Below are positions 45,042 to 53,617 of a stretch of 64,000 nt of DNA, in pieces; position 1 is the first letter of the stretch; each line of letters begins with the position of its first letter. The position numbers were made by a program, and so were the translations under genes. The notes beneath the pieces were generated by a model that was not told the origin of the DNA, searched no databases, and saw only the letters and a program-made list of their open reading frames with translations. The stretch is from DROE01 sp964569865 (GTDB taxonomy: Bacteria > Pseudomonadota > Alphaproteobacteria > Rhizobiales > Devosiaceae): assembly GCA_964569865.1 (NCBI GenBank), contig CAZMVQ010000001.1, forward strand, positions 20,025 through 84,024, written 5' to 3'.

Positions 45042-45690
45042 TCAAAATCCGGCCATTTGCAGCTTTTGCATCTTCTGGATCATGGGTTACCAAAAGAGTT
45101 GGAATTTGCTTGCGTCGGGCTTCTTCAAAAACCAGTTGGCGCATCGAATCACGCATATTGGCATCAAGTTTGGAAAATGGCTCATCCAGCAACAGGGCAT
45201 TTGGCATCGAAGCGATTACCCTCACTAGAGCAACTCTGGATTTTTGCCCCCCTGACAAAGTGTCCGTATCGCGATCGGCAAATTCAACCATGGAAATGTC
45301 ATCAAGCAAAGACAGTGCCCTTTCACAACGCTTGGCCATCGACCCGCCGGGGGGGAGCGCAAACAGGATATTTTGAAGAACAGAAAAATGGGGGAATAAT
45401 AGTGTGTCCTGAAACAGCACTCCAATTTTTCGTTGTTGGGGCGGCAAGCTGGCAATATTATTACCGTTGAGCAAAATATTACCCGTACAGGAAAATGCCG
45501 CCGGTAAAAAACCGGCAATTGCGCTGATAATGGTGGATTTACCCGAGCCTGAGGGGCCCATCAAGGTTAAAACTTCTCCCGGCTTGATAGCTGCATCCAT
45601 ACCCATAAGGGGTTTGTTATTATGCAAAATTTTTACGTTTTGAAAAACCAGACCGTCTTTGCTTTGCTCAATTCCATTACTGTCTTGCAT
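45034..45690 (-). CDS. ynjD: ABC transporter ATPase, YnjD-like
   Basis: A 218-residue ATPase with Walker A GPSGSGKST at 45-53, signature LSGGQKSR and Walker B NALLLDEPFSKLD. ATG 45690 lies 2 bases after the ynjC stop; upstream frame extension only overlaps ynjC. The size and the partner genes fit YnjD, the ATPase of E. coli YnjBCD. The nearest alternative is ThiQ of the thiamine transporter. Substrate unproven. Confidence 0.85.
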   Translation of the reverse strand: MQDSNGIEQSKDGLVFQNVKILHNNKPLMGMDAAIKPGEVLTLMGPSGSGKSTIISAIAGFLPAAFSCTGNILLNGNNIASLPPQQRKIGVLFQDTLLFPHFSVLQNILFALPPGGSMAKRCERALSLLDDISMVEFADRDTDTLSGGQKSRVALVRVIASMPNALLLDEPFSKLDANMRDSMRQLVFEEARRKQIPTLLVTHDPEDAKAANGRILTL

Positions 45691-45692
45691 AT

Positions 45693-47414
45693 TTATTGAC
45701 CCATCCTGGTGGGGAGTAACGCCCGCCTGTTGTTCCATGCAATTTTTGGAACCAGCGAAGCCAGAGCAAAAAACACAAAAGGCAGCAAAGTCTGAACCAG
45801 GGCATAGGTGCCGATCAGCCGTCGGTTGCCACCACTGGCCAGCGCCACCGCCTCGGTAGTTATGGTGGGTTGACGTCCGGCACCAATCAAAAGAGTTGGT
45901 AAATATTGGGCAATCGAAACCGCAAAACCCAGCGCAAAAGCACCAAGTACCGGAGCCAGAAGAATGGGCAGGCGGATTTCCCAAAAGGCGCGATTATCGC
46001 TCTTGCCAAGGGTTCGGGCTACATTCAGATAGCGAGTATCAAACGCATTCCACGGATCAGCAAGGGTAAGATAGACATAAGGGAATACAAAAATTATATG
46101 AACCAGAACGACGGACCATAAAGTGCCATCGATGCCAAGCCTTAAAAACAGAACAGAAAGCCCGCCCATGAAAGCGATTTGCGGAACTAAAAGGGGAATA
46201 AAAATCGTCCACCAAGCCAGTCTGGTGGGGCGAATATTACTACGGTGTTCATTTTCAAGATTTGCCAGCACCAACATCAATGAAAGGGCAGAAGAGACAA
46301 ATGCAATTTTGAAAGCCCGCCATCCGGTTTCAGCCAGATTTTGAAATTGGGAAACCCAGCTTTTAAAAGTCCAGATTTCAGGAAGCGCATTGGGGAAACG
46401 CCAGACACCGGCAAACGACCATAAAACCAAAAGAGCGATGCCAAAACATACCAGCCCGACAGCAATGGCCATAATTGCCGCTACAAGAATTCTAAACGTC
46501 AAATCCCGCTTAAAACGCCACCCGCGCACCGCCGCCATTCGCGCCAGATGCAAAACAATATGTTCGCCAACCCACCAGGTGAGCAGCGCCAGAAGGGTAA
46601 TGCCGATTTGAATTATAGCAGCGGCAGCGGCAATCGATCCTTTGGCCAGATCAGGGTCATTCATCCAGCGCAAAATCTGGATGGAAAGGGGAGGCGGTGC
46701 AACCGGGCCCAAAATAAGAGCCACATCAACGGTTGATGAGGCGAAAGCAATTACCGCAAAAACCGGCAATCTGATTTGCAGATAAACGGCTGGAAAAACC
46801 GAAATCAGCCAACTCCAGATTTGCCCATGGCCATAACCGGCCGCAATCTGGGTGCGACGCAGATCGGTTTGGGGCAATGCGGCCATTGTCACAAAAAACA
46901 AAAACGGGATTTCTTTGATCACCAGCGCCAGAGCAAAAGAAATTCCCGCAGGATCATTAACAATCAGCCAGTCGGGGGGCCGGATAAAGCCCGAAATTTC
47001 AGGCGAGAGCAAACGGATGATAAAACCCGATGGTGCAATCAAAAACAATAGTCCAAATGCCGCAGCCGCATGGGGAACCGCCAATACCGGCTTCATGATT
47101 GCCCAAACCCACTTAAAGCCGGAGCTGTTCAAAAAAGCTGCAATAAAAATCATCACCACCGATAAAGCGATAAGCGGTGTAATCAGCCCTATCCAAAACG
47201 AGAGACCAACAGATTTCCAAAAACCGGGTTCTGCAACAACCGCACCAAATGCGTTGGTGTTAATGCCAAACAGATCTGATATTCCGCCCCATTTGAAAGC
47301 ACTGCCAACCAGAGTGAGGGTGGCAGCGCCAATTGGTATCAGCAACAGCATCAAAACAGCCAGACGCAACAAGTCCAGCTTTGAGCGAGGAAGTAAAATC
47401 TGCAGGTTGGGCAT
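45693..47414 (-). CDS. ynjC: ABC transporter permease with two fused permease domains, YnjC-like
   Basis: A 573-residue inner-membrane protein with two BPD_transp_1 modules. The first holds the EAA-like loop RRTQIAAGYGHGQIWSWLISVFPAVY and the second NVARTLGKSDNRAFWEIRLPILLAPVLGAF. About 12 membrane spans. Fused permeases occur in ThiP, FbpB and YnjC; the neighbouring YnjB-like binding protein decides for YnjC. It lies after a gapped tandem repeat downstream of ynjB. Confidence 0.87.
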   Translation of the reverse strand: MPNLQILLPRSKLDLLRLAVLMLLLIPIGAATLTLVGSAFKWGGISDLFGINTNAFGAVVAEPGFWKSVGLSFWIGLITPLIALSVVMIFIAAFLNSSGFKWVWAIMKPVLAVPHAAAAFGLLFLIAPSGFIIRLLSPEISGFIRPPDWLIVNDPAGISFALALVIKEIPFLFFVTMAALPQTDLRRTQIAAGYGHGQIWSWLISVFPAVYLQIRLPVFAVIAFASSTVDVALILGPVAPPPLSIQILRWMNDPDLAKGSIAAAAAIIQIGITLLALLTWWVGEHIVLHLARMAAVRGWRFKRDLTFRILVAAIMAIAVGLVCFGIALLVLWSFAGVWRFPNALPEIWTFKSWVSQFQNLAETGWRAFKIAFVSSALSLMLVLANLENEHRSNIRPTRLAWWTIFIPLLVPQIAFMGGLSVLFLRLGIDGTLWSVVLVHIIFVFPYVYLTLADPWNAFDTRYLNVARTLGKSDNRAFWEIRLPILLAPVLGAFALGFAVSIAQYLPTLLIGAGRQPTITTEAVALASGGNRRLIGTYALVQTLLPFVFFALASLVPKIAWNNRRALLPTRMGQ

Positions 47415-47445
47415 AGGCCCGTCTAGCTCCTAAACTTACACCATA

Positions 47446-47600
47446 ACCAGTTTCTTGATCATTGNNNNNNNNNNNNNNNNNNNNNNNNNNNNNNNNNNNN
47501 NNNNNNNNNNNNNNNNNNNNNNNNNNNNNNNNNNNNNNNNNNNNNNNNNNNNNNNNNNNNNNNNGTTAGTTTCTTGATCATCGTTAGTTTCCTGCACCAT
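47446..47600. repeat. 18-base tandem repeat between ynjB and ynjC, with a 100-N gap
   Basis: Units of the form GTTAGTTTCTTGATCATC (plus strand) flank the N run: two copies on the right (47565-47600, the second overlapping the ynjB C-terminus and stop) and one diverged copy on the left (47446-47463). The copy number is unresolved. Each unit read on the minus strand carries AACTAA, so the array adds stops after ynjB. Confidence 0.75.
47465..47564. other. Assembly gap (100 N) inside a tandem repeat
   Basis: Placeholder length. The flanks share the 14-base AGTTTCTTGATCAT core but not a long exact overlap, so some sequence may really be missing here. Confidence 0.85.
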
Positions 47601-48819
47601 AACGTCTGGCCCATTCAGCGTCCAAAGCATCACTCCAGGAGGCATCCGGCTCGCTTAAAATTGCTCCAAATTCGTCAGCGCTTAAGGTCGCCTCCCCCGG
47701 AGCCAGCGAATCAAAGAAGCTGAGTTGTTCAACTGAAAGTTTTTCAAAAGCCAGGACGGTTGGGTCGCCCCAAATCTCTTCATTGCTTTTGCGGGCCTGA
47801 GCCTCAGCCGACATCAAAAAATTGGCGACAACCATGGCTCCCGCCTTGGCATTGGCGTTAAAGGGAATAGCTACAAAATGGGCGTTGCCAATGGAGCCAT
47901 AATCCATAACAAACGAGCGCGTTGTTTCAGGCAACAGACCTTCAATAACTGCCGAAGAAGCTTCGCCGGGATTAAAAGTCATGGCGATATCAATTTCATT
48001 ATCAGAAAGCAGGGTTTTTAGCTGGGTGGTATCGGCGGCAAACACCCGACCCGAACGCCAAAAATCCGGTTGAACTTTATCAAGCCATGCCCAAAGTGGT
48101 GCCGTTACCTCATTAAAGGTTGTTTGATCGGCGGGTTGACGCAAAACAGAAATATCATCCACCAGACCATAAAGCACCTGCTTCAAAAATGTGGTGCCGA
48201 TGAAATTTGGTGGTGCCGCATAGGTGAAACGACCGGGATTTTTTTCGATCCAGTCAGCAAGTTCATCCAGAGATGTGGGGGGAGAATTGTTCTCAAACGA
48301 GGGATTGGCTGAATCGTAATAAAAAGTCAGTTGAGCGGTTCCCCATGGGCTTTCAAGCCCGTCGACAGGCTCGGTGAAATCCATGCTCAAAACGGCCTTG
48401 TTTTCAAAATCGGTCAATTGATAATTGGGCAGGTCCGTGGACCATGGATTGCTCAAAAGCAGGCCCTGACGCTTCATGGCGGCAAAGTTTTCACCATTAA
48501 CCCATACCAGATCCACCGCACCGCCTTCATTACGCCCGGCGGATTGCTCAGCTAGAACCCTTGCCACAACATTTGCGGTTTCAGAAATCTTGACCTGAGT
48601 TAGAGTAACCCCATAACGATCATTAACCTGATCACCCACCCAGGCAATATAGGAATTGATATTTTCAGAACCGCCCCAGGCGTGCCAGAAAACTTCTTGC
48701 CCTTTAGCCTCTTCAAGAAGTTGAACCCAGTTTTTAGGGTCAGGCTCATCCCCAACTACTGGAGTAACAACCAGCATTGCGACGGCGAACAAGATGTGAA
48801 GTTTTTTTAAAATAGGCAT
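47584..48819 (-). CDS. ynjB: ABC transporter periplasmic binding protein, YnjB-like
   Basis: A 411-residue binding protein with a signal peptide (MPILKKLHILFAVAMLVVTPVVG). It shows segments matching E. coli YnjB as I recall it: AKGQEVFWHAWGGSENIN, GGAVDLVWVNGENFAAMK, ESPWGTAQLTF, FTYAAPPNFIGTTFLKQ and IGNAHFVAIPFNANAKAGAMVVANFLMS. The family is poorly characterised; thiamine has been considered because of ThiB-like fold, but no TPP riboswitch is visible upstream. The C-terminal codons lie within the 18-base repeat. Confidence 0.88.
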   Translation of the reverse strand: MPILKKLHILFAVAMLVVTPVVGDEPDPKNWVQLLEEAKGQEVFWHAWGGSENINSYIAWVGDQVNDRYGVTLTQVKISETANVVARVLAEQSAGRNEGGAVDLVWVNGENFAAMKRQGLLLSNPWSTDLPNYQLTDFENKAVLSMDFTEPVDGLESPWGTAQLTFYYDSANPSFENNSPPTSLDELADWIEKNPGRFTYAAPPNFIGTTFLKQVLYGLVDDISVLRQPADQTTFNEVTAPLWAWLDKVQPDFWRSGRVFAADTTQLKTLLSDNEIDIAMTFNPGEASSAVIEGLLPETTRSFVMDYGSIGNAHFVAIPFNANAKAGAMVVANFLMSAEAQARKSNEEIWGDPTVLAFEKLSVEQLSFFDSLAPGEATLSADEFGAILSEPDASWSDALDAEWARRYGAGN

Positions 48820-48963
48820 GAAACCAATCCCCGGATATTGTTTTTATTACAATCTGGGACTTAAATGCCTAATGGGTGGAACCGGGTCAACAAAAGACTG
48901 ATCAATCTAAGGTGATTACGCCGGCTTAAATTTCAGAGACTTGTAAATATCGGGATTTGAACT

Positions 48964-48979
48964 CTAGGGTCAGGACCTA
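48964..48979. repeat. Boundary palindrome overlapping the coxG-like stop
   Basis: CTAGGGTCAGGACCTA. The CTA at 48977-48979 is the TAG stop of the minus-strand gene. A near-complete member of the palindrome family. Confidence 0.6.
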
Positions 48980-49540
48980 AACATTTTCACCTGCATTATT
49001 TTTGGGCAATTGCGCAATCGGGGCCTGCATGGCGGATGAAAACCGCCCCATAAAACCGTTGATAATCCGCTGGGCGCTATTCCCAATCAGCTTGGTGCCA
49101 AGGGCCATGATTTTTTTGGAAGCACCGCCACTAGCTTCAAATTCCAAAATGGTGCCCTTTGCGGTAGGGTTTGAGAACGCATCCGTATTGATTTCAATTT
49201 CAGAAAATAAAAATTCTCGTTCAAAATCCTTTTCCTGCAAACGATATTTACTTAAACGTACATCGGCACTGGCTCTGGCTGCACCCAGCAGATTGCCTTT
49301 GGCGTGGCCGCAAAGAGTATAGCTTTTTGCTTCAACTATATTGCTTAATTCCAGCTCCCCCCCAAATTTTGGTTTTATTACCCCAAGGTTGACCCTGATG
49401 CTCAGATCAAGTGCTGAAGATGATTGCCATTCTATACTGTCACAGCCCGGAATTGCTTTTTTTAGCACTTTTACATCGTTAAGAGCGCTCCAAACCCGTT
49501 TCCGACAAGCAAAAATCAGATATTTGCCACTAAATTCCAT
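48977..49540 (-). CDS. CoxG-like SRPBCC-domain protein
   Basis: A 187-residue protein of the CoxG family (PF06240 type, SRPBCC fold). It begins MEFSGKYLIFACRKRVWSALNDVKVLKKAIPGCDSIEW, the family's lipid-binding-like start, and includes AKGNLLGAARASADVRL and GGASKKIMALGTKLIGNSAQRIINGF. CoxG is linked to carbon monoxide dehydrogenase maturation or membrane anchoring, but no cox genes are nearby, so the role here is unknown. The stop codon lies in a palindrome. Confidence 0.8.
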   Translation of the reverse strand: MEFSGKYLIFACRKRVWSALNDVKVLKKAIPGCDSIEWQSSSALDLSIRVNLGVIKPKFGGELELSNIVEAKSYTLCGHAKGNLLGAARASADVRLSKYRLQEKDFEREFLFSEIEINTDAFSNPTAKGTILEFEASGGASKKIMALGTKLIGNSAQRIINGFMGRFSSAMQAPIAQLPKNNAGENV

Positions 49541-49704
49541 GGATTTTGCCCTTTTGTAACTTTTGCCCTTTTCATGCGGTAATCACTCACCAATATAGAT
49601 AGAGCTTTGACCCTAGATGGTGACGAACAGTTGAGCTTGCAATTGCCAATGGCGTTCGGGTACGATTATGTCAAACAGACAAAAAAATAACAGGAGCACC
49701 AATA

Positions 49705-50889
49705 ATGGCCAACGACGTGGTAAACAAACCCTTGCAATATCTGGATAAAGCCATGGGCTCCATCCGCGAATTGGGGCTTTGGCCCGAAAAGACCGAAGAA
49801 GCCCCGATCACCGGGCTTTTGCAGCAAATCACCGCTCTTGATGAAACCAAGGTTTTGTTGATCGGACGCACACTTAATCAGGCTTCAATATTCAATGACG
49901 TGGTGCGCGAGCAGGTTGCCGCTATGAATATTGGCACACGCTATGAAGATATCACCAAGGGCTTTGATTCTATTCGTGATGACGCCAAGGGAATGGTTGA
50001 TCAGCTTGACGATGGCAAAATTGATCTGCTGGAACGCACTTCCAACGTCTGGATGAAAATTACCCGTGGAGATATTTCTGCCCGTTTCAACAAAATTCGC
50101 GATATTTATCTGGAAGTTTCCAAGGATACAAAAGACCAGGTCACCCGTGAGCAGACCATTCTTGAGGCTTACAGGGATTTTCGTGGCGCCTTGAAACAAT
50201 CCGAGGTCATGGCCCTTGAGGTGCTGGATAAAGCCGAAAATATGCTGAATGAACGCAAAGAGGCTCTTAGGGGAGCCACAGGTGAACTAGAAGCATTTAG
50301 CGAGGGAACTCCGGCCGATAGAGCACGTTTGGAAATGGTGCGTGATGAAAGAGTTCGCGACCTGCAAAACGAAGAGCGCCGCTATCAGATTGCCAAAGAT
50401 CTAAGCGATAATCTGACCATATCCTACAATACGTCAGAAGTGGTTATGGCGCGCCTGATGCAAACAACAAATGCTAAAGAGCGGGTTTATCAGCAGTCCA
50501 TCTCGTTTTTCACCACCAATGAAACCGTGCTGACGGCCTTGTCGGCTTCTTTTACCGGTCTGTTTGGATTGCATGAAAGCACCGAAACCCTGAACGCCAT
50601 GAAAGAGGGCATGTCAAAATCTTTGGAAACGCTGGCTGAAATTGGCAATACGGTGCAAGAAGAAGCGCTAAAGGCCGGTTACGGGCCAACTATTCGTGCT
50701 GAATCCGTTAAAATGCTGGTTGATAGCGTGGTCAATTTTCAGGAAAATTCAATTGCCATAATCGCTGAAATGCGCAAACTTTCGACCCAGAATTCAGCTG
50801 AAATTCGTGACGCGGTCGAGGATGGCAAACAAAGACTTGCCAAGCTCGCAGCCGATGGCAATGCCTTGATGCTGGAACAATCGGAATGA
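49705..50889 (+). CDS. Uncharacterised helical protein, gene 1 of a three-gene module
   Basis: A 394-residue soluble, almost wholly helical protein with no signal peptide or membrane span. Residues about 140-250 are predicted coiled coil (TREQTILEAYRDF..., DERVRDLQNEERRYQIAKDL). The region about 245-330 (YNTSEVVMARLMQTTNAKERVYQQSISFF) recalls the TelA/YaaN toxic-anion-resistance family in pattern, though this is a weak, by-eye resemblance. AGGAG lies 8 bases before the ATG. It is followed in the same direction by a DUF6384-like membrane protein and a coiled-coil protein, which suggests a joint envelope-linked function. Confidence 0.75.
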   Translation: MANDVVNKPLQYLDKAMGSIRELGLWPEKTEEAPITGLLQQITALDETKVLLIGRTLNQASIFNDVVREQVAAMNIGTRYEDITKGFDSIRDDAKGMVDQLDDGKIDLLERTSNVWMKITRGDISARFNKIRDIYLEVSKDTKDQVTREQTILEAYRDFRGALKQSEVMALEVLDKAENMLNERKEALRGATGELEAFSEGTPADRARLEMVRDERVRDLQNEERRYQIAKDLSDNLTISYNTSEVVMARLMQTTNAKERVYQQSISFFTTNETVLTALSASFTGLFGLHESTETLNAMKEGMSKSLETLAEIGNTVQEEALKAGYGPTIRAESVKMLVDSVVNFQENSIAIIAEMRKLSTQNSAEIRDAVEDGKQRLAKLAADGNALMLEQSE

Positions 50890-50969
50890 TGAAAAAAGGT
50901 TTTTGATTTGCAGCGCAAATCTTGTGGCGACATTGAGAAGAGTTTTCAAGCTGAAGGATCTTGCCAGCA

Positions 50970-51908
50970 ATGAGTGCCGATAACAAAGCGGATGCAGCAC
51001 CTTTAAGCGAAGTAATGCTGGCGATGGATGTGGTGGATACACTGCGCTATCGTCAGGATTTAGCGGTGCGTGAAATCAAGGGCGGTGAACGTAAATCGCG
51101 CATGATCGAGCGTTTGCGTGTTGTTTATGCGGAGCAGGGCATTGATGTTCCTGATAGAATTTTGCTTGAAGGGGTAGAGGCCCTTGAAGAGGGCCGCTTT
51201 TCTTATGAACCTGCACCGGCAAGTTTTTCACGAACTATGGCGCAGCTTTATGTCAGCCGCGCCAAATGGGCAAAATGGGTGATTGGAGGCGGATTGGCGG
51301 CAATCCTGTCAATCAGCGCATACTTTTTTGCCTATATCCCTTTTCAGCAAAACCAGCTGGAAACCGCTCGCATTGAGCTGGCTGAAAAAATGCCTGCACA
51401 AATGCAGGAGATTTTTCAGACAATATTTAATGAAACCAAAGTTCAAACCGCCGTCACCAGCGCTCGTGCCCTGCTTAAAAGAGGACAGAGTGCAGCCCGC
51501 GAAGGCAACAGGCTGGAAGCACAAAGCGCCCTTACCGGCTTGAGCGAAATAAGAGACCAGTTGCGCGCCAATTATTCCCTAAGGGTGGTCAACAGGGACG
51601 GGGTTCAATCAGGATTTTGGACTTTCCCCGAAATTAACCGCGATGCAACCAATTATTACATAGTTGTGGAAGCGGTTGATGGTGATGGTAATATTTTAAA
51701 ACTGCCGATAGCCAATGAAGAAACAGGACAGATAGAAACCGTAGCTCTGTGGGGTTTAAGGGTGCCGGAATTCGTTTATAATTCAGTTGGAGCCGATAAA
51801 CGCGATGATGGAATTATTCAACGCAATATAATCGGGCAAAAGGAGGCGGGTTTTTTGGAGATCAATTACTCAATTCCCGTTTCAGGCGGGGCGGTAACGC
51901 GGTGGTAA
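50970..51908 (+). CDS. DUF6384-like single-span membrane protein, gene 2 of the module
   Basis: A 312-residue protein. A cytoplasmic N-terminal domain has conserved-looking VMLAMDVVDTLRYRQDLAVREI and RLRVVYAEQGIDVPDRILLEGVEAL. One membrane span follows (about 101-124), then a periplasmic helical stalk and a C-terminal beta-rich domain (about 200-312) ending YSIPVSGGAVTRW. I believe the N-terminal pattern is the DUF6384 family, of unknown function. ATG 50970 is used; a TTG lies at 50961 closer to AAGGA. Its stop is 1 base from the next start, so translation of genes 2 and 3 is coupled. Confidence 0.78.
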   Translation: MSADNKADAAPLSEVMLAMDVVDTLRYRQDLAVREIKGGERKSRMIERLRVVYAEQGIDVPDRILLEGVEALEEGRFSYEPAPASFSRTMAQLYVSRAKWAKWVIGGGLAAILSISAYFFAYIPFQQNQLETARIELAEKMPAQMQEIFQTIFNETKVQTAVTSARALLKRGQSAAREGNRLEAQSALTGLSEIRDQLRANYSLRVVNRDGVQSGFWTFPEINRDATNYYIVVEAVDGDGNILKLPIANEETGQIETVALWGLRVPEFVYNSVGADKRDDGIIQRNIIGQKEAGFLEINYSIPVSGGAVTRW

Positions 51909-51909
51909 A

Positions 51910-53499
51910 ATGGCAATAAGCGGACCCAAAGCCCTAAGATCCATCGACTCCGCGATCAGAGATATTCGCCGGGAAGAAAATCAGATCGCAAAACGTCTTG
52001 CACGCAGTTCCGAACGGCTGGCAAAAGTTCGCGAAGGCGAAGCCGAGCTGTTTCGAAAACTTAGCACCACCCGCCTTGGTATTAACCGTCTTGGTACAGA
52101 TGAGCAAAAACAGATTGAGGGCAAGCTTTTTGCAGCAGAAAAAGCTGCACGTGACGTTTTAAAAAAGCACGCCAGCCAGATTGAAAAATCTGAAAAACAA
52201 CTGGAACAAATTGATAAGAAAATCGCCGCCAATGCAAAAGCGCGTCAGGATATTCTTTTATCCATGGAAAAGGATCAGGAAAAACTCAAAATCTTGTCTG
52301 ATGAAATTTCGCGCATTGTGGAGAAGGACCCTCAATATACAAAAAAACGCCTTCGTTCCAACGAGTTACGGGTAATTGCCGAGGAGGCAATCAAAAAAAC
52401 CGAACAGGCAGAATTGGATCAGGAGCAAAAGGGACAACCCTATCGGCAGGATGCGCTTTTTATGTATCTATGGACGGCAGGGTATGGAACAAAAAATTAC
52501 CGGGCCAATAATCTGATACGCTGGCTGGATGGCATGGTGGCCAAACTGAGCGACTATCAAAATGCCAGACCAAATTTTGCCATGCTCAACGAAATTCCCC
52601 TAAGGCTGCGTGAACATGCTCAAAGGCAGGAAGAGGCAGCACAAAGCGTTGAAGACGAGCTTGATCTGCTGGAAACCCAGGCAATTGAAAAGGCCGGTGG
52701 GGCGCCAATAACCAAAGCGCTTAACAGAGCGCGGGAAAAACTGGATCAAATCGACCAGCAGATGCTGGAGGCTGAAGATGAACGCGATGAAATGGCTGTG
52801 CAATTTGGCGATCTGGCCGATGGCAAAGACCCGGCATTTTCAAACGCAGTCAGCGATTTGGCGGCAGCTCTTAAGGGGCGCGATCTTGAAGATCTTATGA
52901 GCGATGCCAGAAAAACCGCAACCGGTCGCGATGATGGTTTAGTCACCAAAATCAGCGATACCCGCGCCAGGGCATTTGATCAGGTGAATGAAATTCGTGA
53001 ATTAAGGGAGCGGCTAAAGGTCTTGGAGCAAAGACGTCGCGAGCTTGAAGATATCGGGTGGGAGTTCAAAAAATCGCGCTTTGACGATCCAAGATCCCAA
53101 TTTCGTCAGGATGAACTGGTGGGCGATATTTTAGGCGAGTTTTTACGTGGAGCCATAACCGCCGCCAGCTATTGGGGCCAATGGCAAAACAGCCAAAGCT
53201 GGAAGGCTGGAAGTGGCGATTGGGGCGGCGGTTTTGGTCTGCCGCGACAGGGAAGAAGCAACAACCGAGGGCGCTCAAATTCCAGATCTAGCTCATCACG
53301 AGGACCATGGGGTAACTCCGGGTCAAAAAACTCCAGATCAAGAAATTTAGAGCCAAAGAACTCAGGACAGCGCCAGCGCTCTCCATGGGCGCAACCCACA
53401 AGACGAGGCGGCGGATCAAGCAAAGGATTTTCGCGCCCGCGCTCCGGCTCCAAGGGTTCGCGTCGCTCAGGCAGCTTTAAGACAGGCGGCGGATTTTGA
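51910..53499 (+). CDS. Coiled-coil protein with Arg/Gly/Ser-rich tail, gene 3 of the module
   Basis: A 529-residue protein. Residues 1-175 and 238-300 and 350-385 are coiled coils. A compact, aromatic segment (about 178-237; YRQDALFMYLWTAGYGTKNYRANNLIRWLDG) separates them. After FLRGAITAASYWGQW (411-425) comes a disordered basic tail (about 430-529) rich in Arg, Gly, Ser and Asn that ends SGSFKTGGGF. Such tails often bind nucleic acid or acidic surfaces. No signal peptide or clear membrane span. I do not recognise a functional family. The start ATG is 1 base after gene 2. Confidence 0.78.
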   Translation: MAISGPKALRSIDSAIRDIRREENQIAKRLARSSERLAKVREGEAELFRKLSTTRLGINRLGTDEQKQIEGKLFAAEKAARDVLKKHASQIEKSEKQLEQIDKKIAANAKARQDILLSMEKDQEKLKILSDEISRIVEKDPQYTKKRLRSNELRVIAEEAIKKTEQAELDQEQKGQPYRQDALFMYLWTAGYGTKNYRANNLIRWLDGMVAKLSDYQNARPNFAMLNEIPLRLREHAQRQEEAAQSVEDELDLLETQAIEKAGGAPITKALNRAREKLDQIDQQMLEAEDERDEMAVQFGDLADGKDPAFSNAVSDLAAALKGRDLEDLMSDARKTATGRDDGLVTKISDTRARAFDQVNEIRELRERLKVLEQRRRELEDIGWEFKKSRFDDPRSQFRQDELVGDILGEFLRGAITAASYWGQWQNSQSWKAGSGDWGGGFGLPRQGRSNNRGRSNSRSSSSRGPWGNSGSKNSRSRNLEPKNSGQRQRSPWAQPTRRGGGSSKGFSRPRSGSKGSRRSGSFKTGGGF

Positions 53500-53501
53500 T
53501 T

Positions 53502-53548
53502 TTGGGGTCAATCCCAAGATCAGAACCTGGACCCTAGAGTCAGAACCT
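53502..53548. repeat. Composite palindromic and direct repeats after the three-gene module
   Basis: TTGGGGTCAATCCCAA (53502-53517) is an inverted repeat; CAGAACCT occurs twice around GGACCCTAGAGT (53521-53548). Together they look like damaged copies of the boundary palindrome between convergent genes. Confidence 0.45.
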
Positions 53549-53617
53549 GTGCTCAAAGTCGTTGTTTGATCGCGCTGCCGAAGCAAAAACCGTCCTCTAC
53601 TTTTCTTGGCAGCGCTC

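Noticed and set aside
45691..45984. N-terminal extension of the ynjD-like ATPase reading through ynjC
   Set aside because: It is Cys/Trp/His-rich shadow coding of the ynjC 3' end; homology begins after ATG 45690, which follows the ynjC stop.
48820..48960. Possible TPP riboswitch upstream of the YnjB-like gene
   Set aside because: No CTGAGA or ACCTGATC-like core was found on the coding strand.
53169..53453. Minus-strand Pro/Arg/Leu-rich frame opposite the tail of module gene 3
   Set aside because: Antisense shadow of a low-complexity tail; no ribosome-binding site or partner genes.
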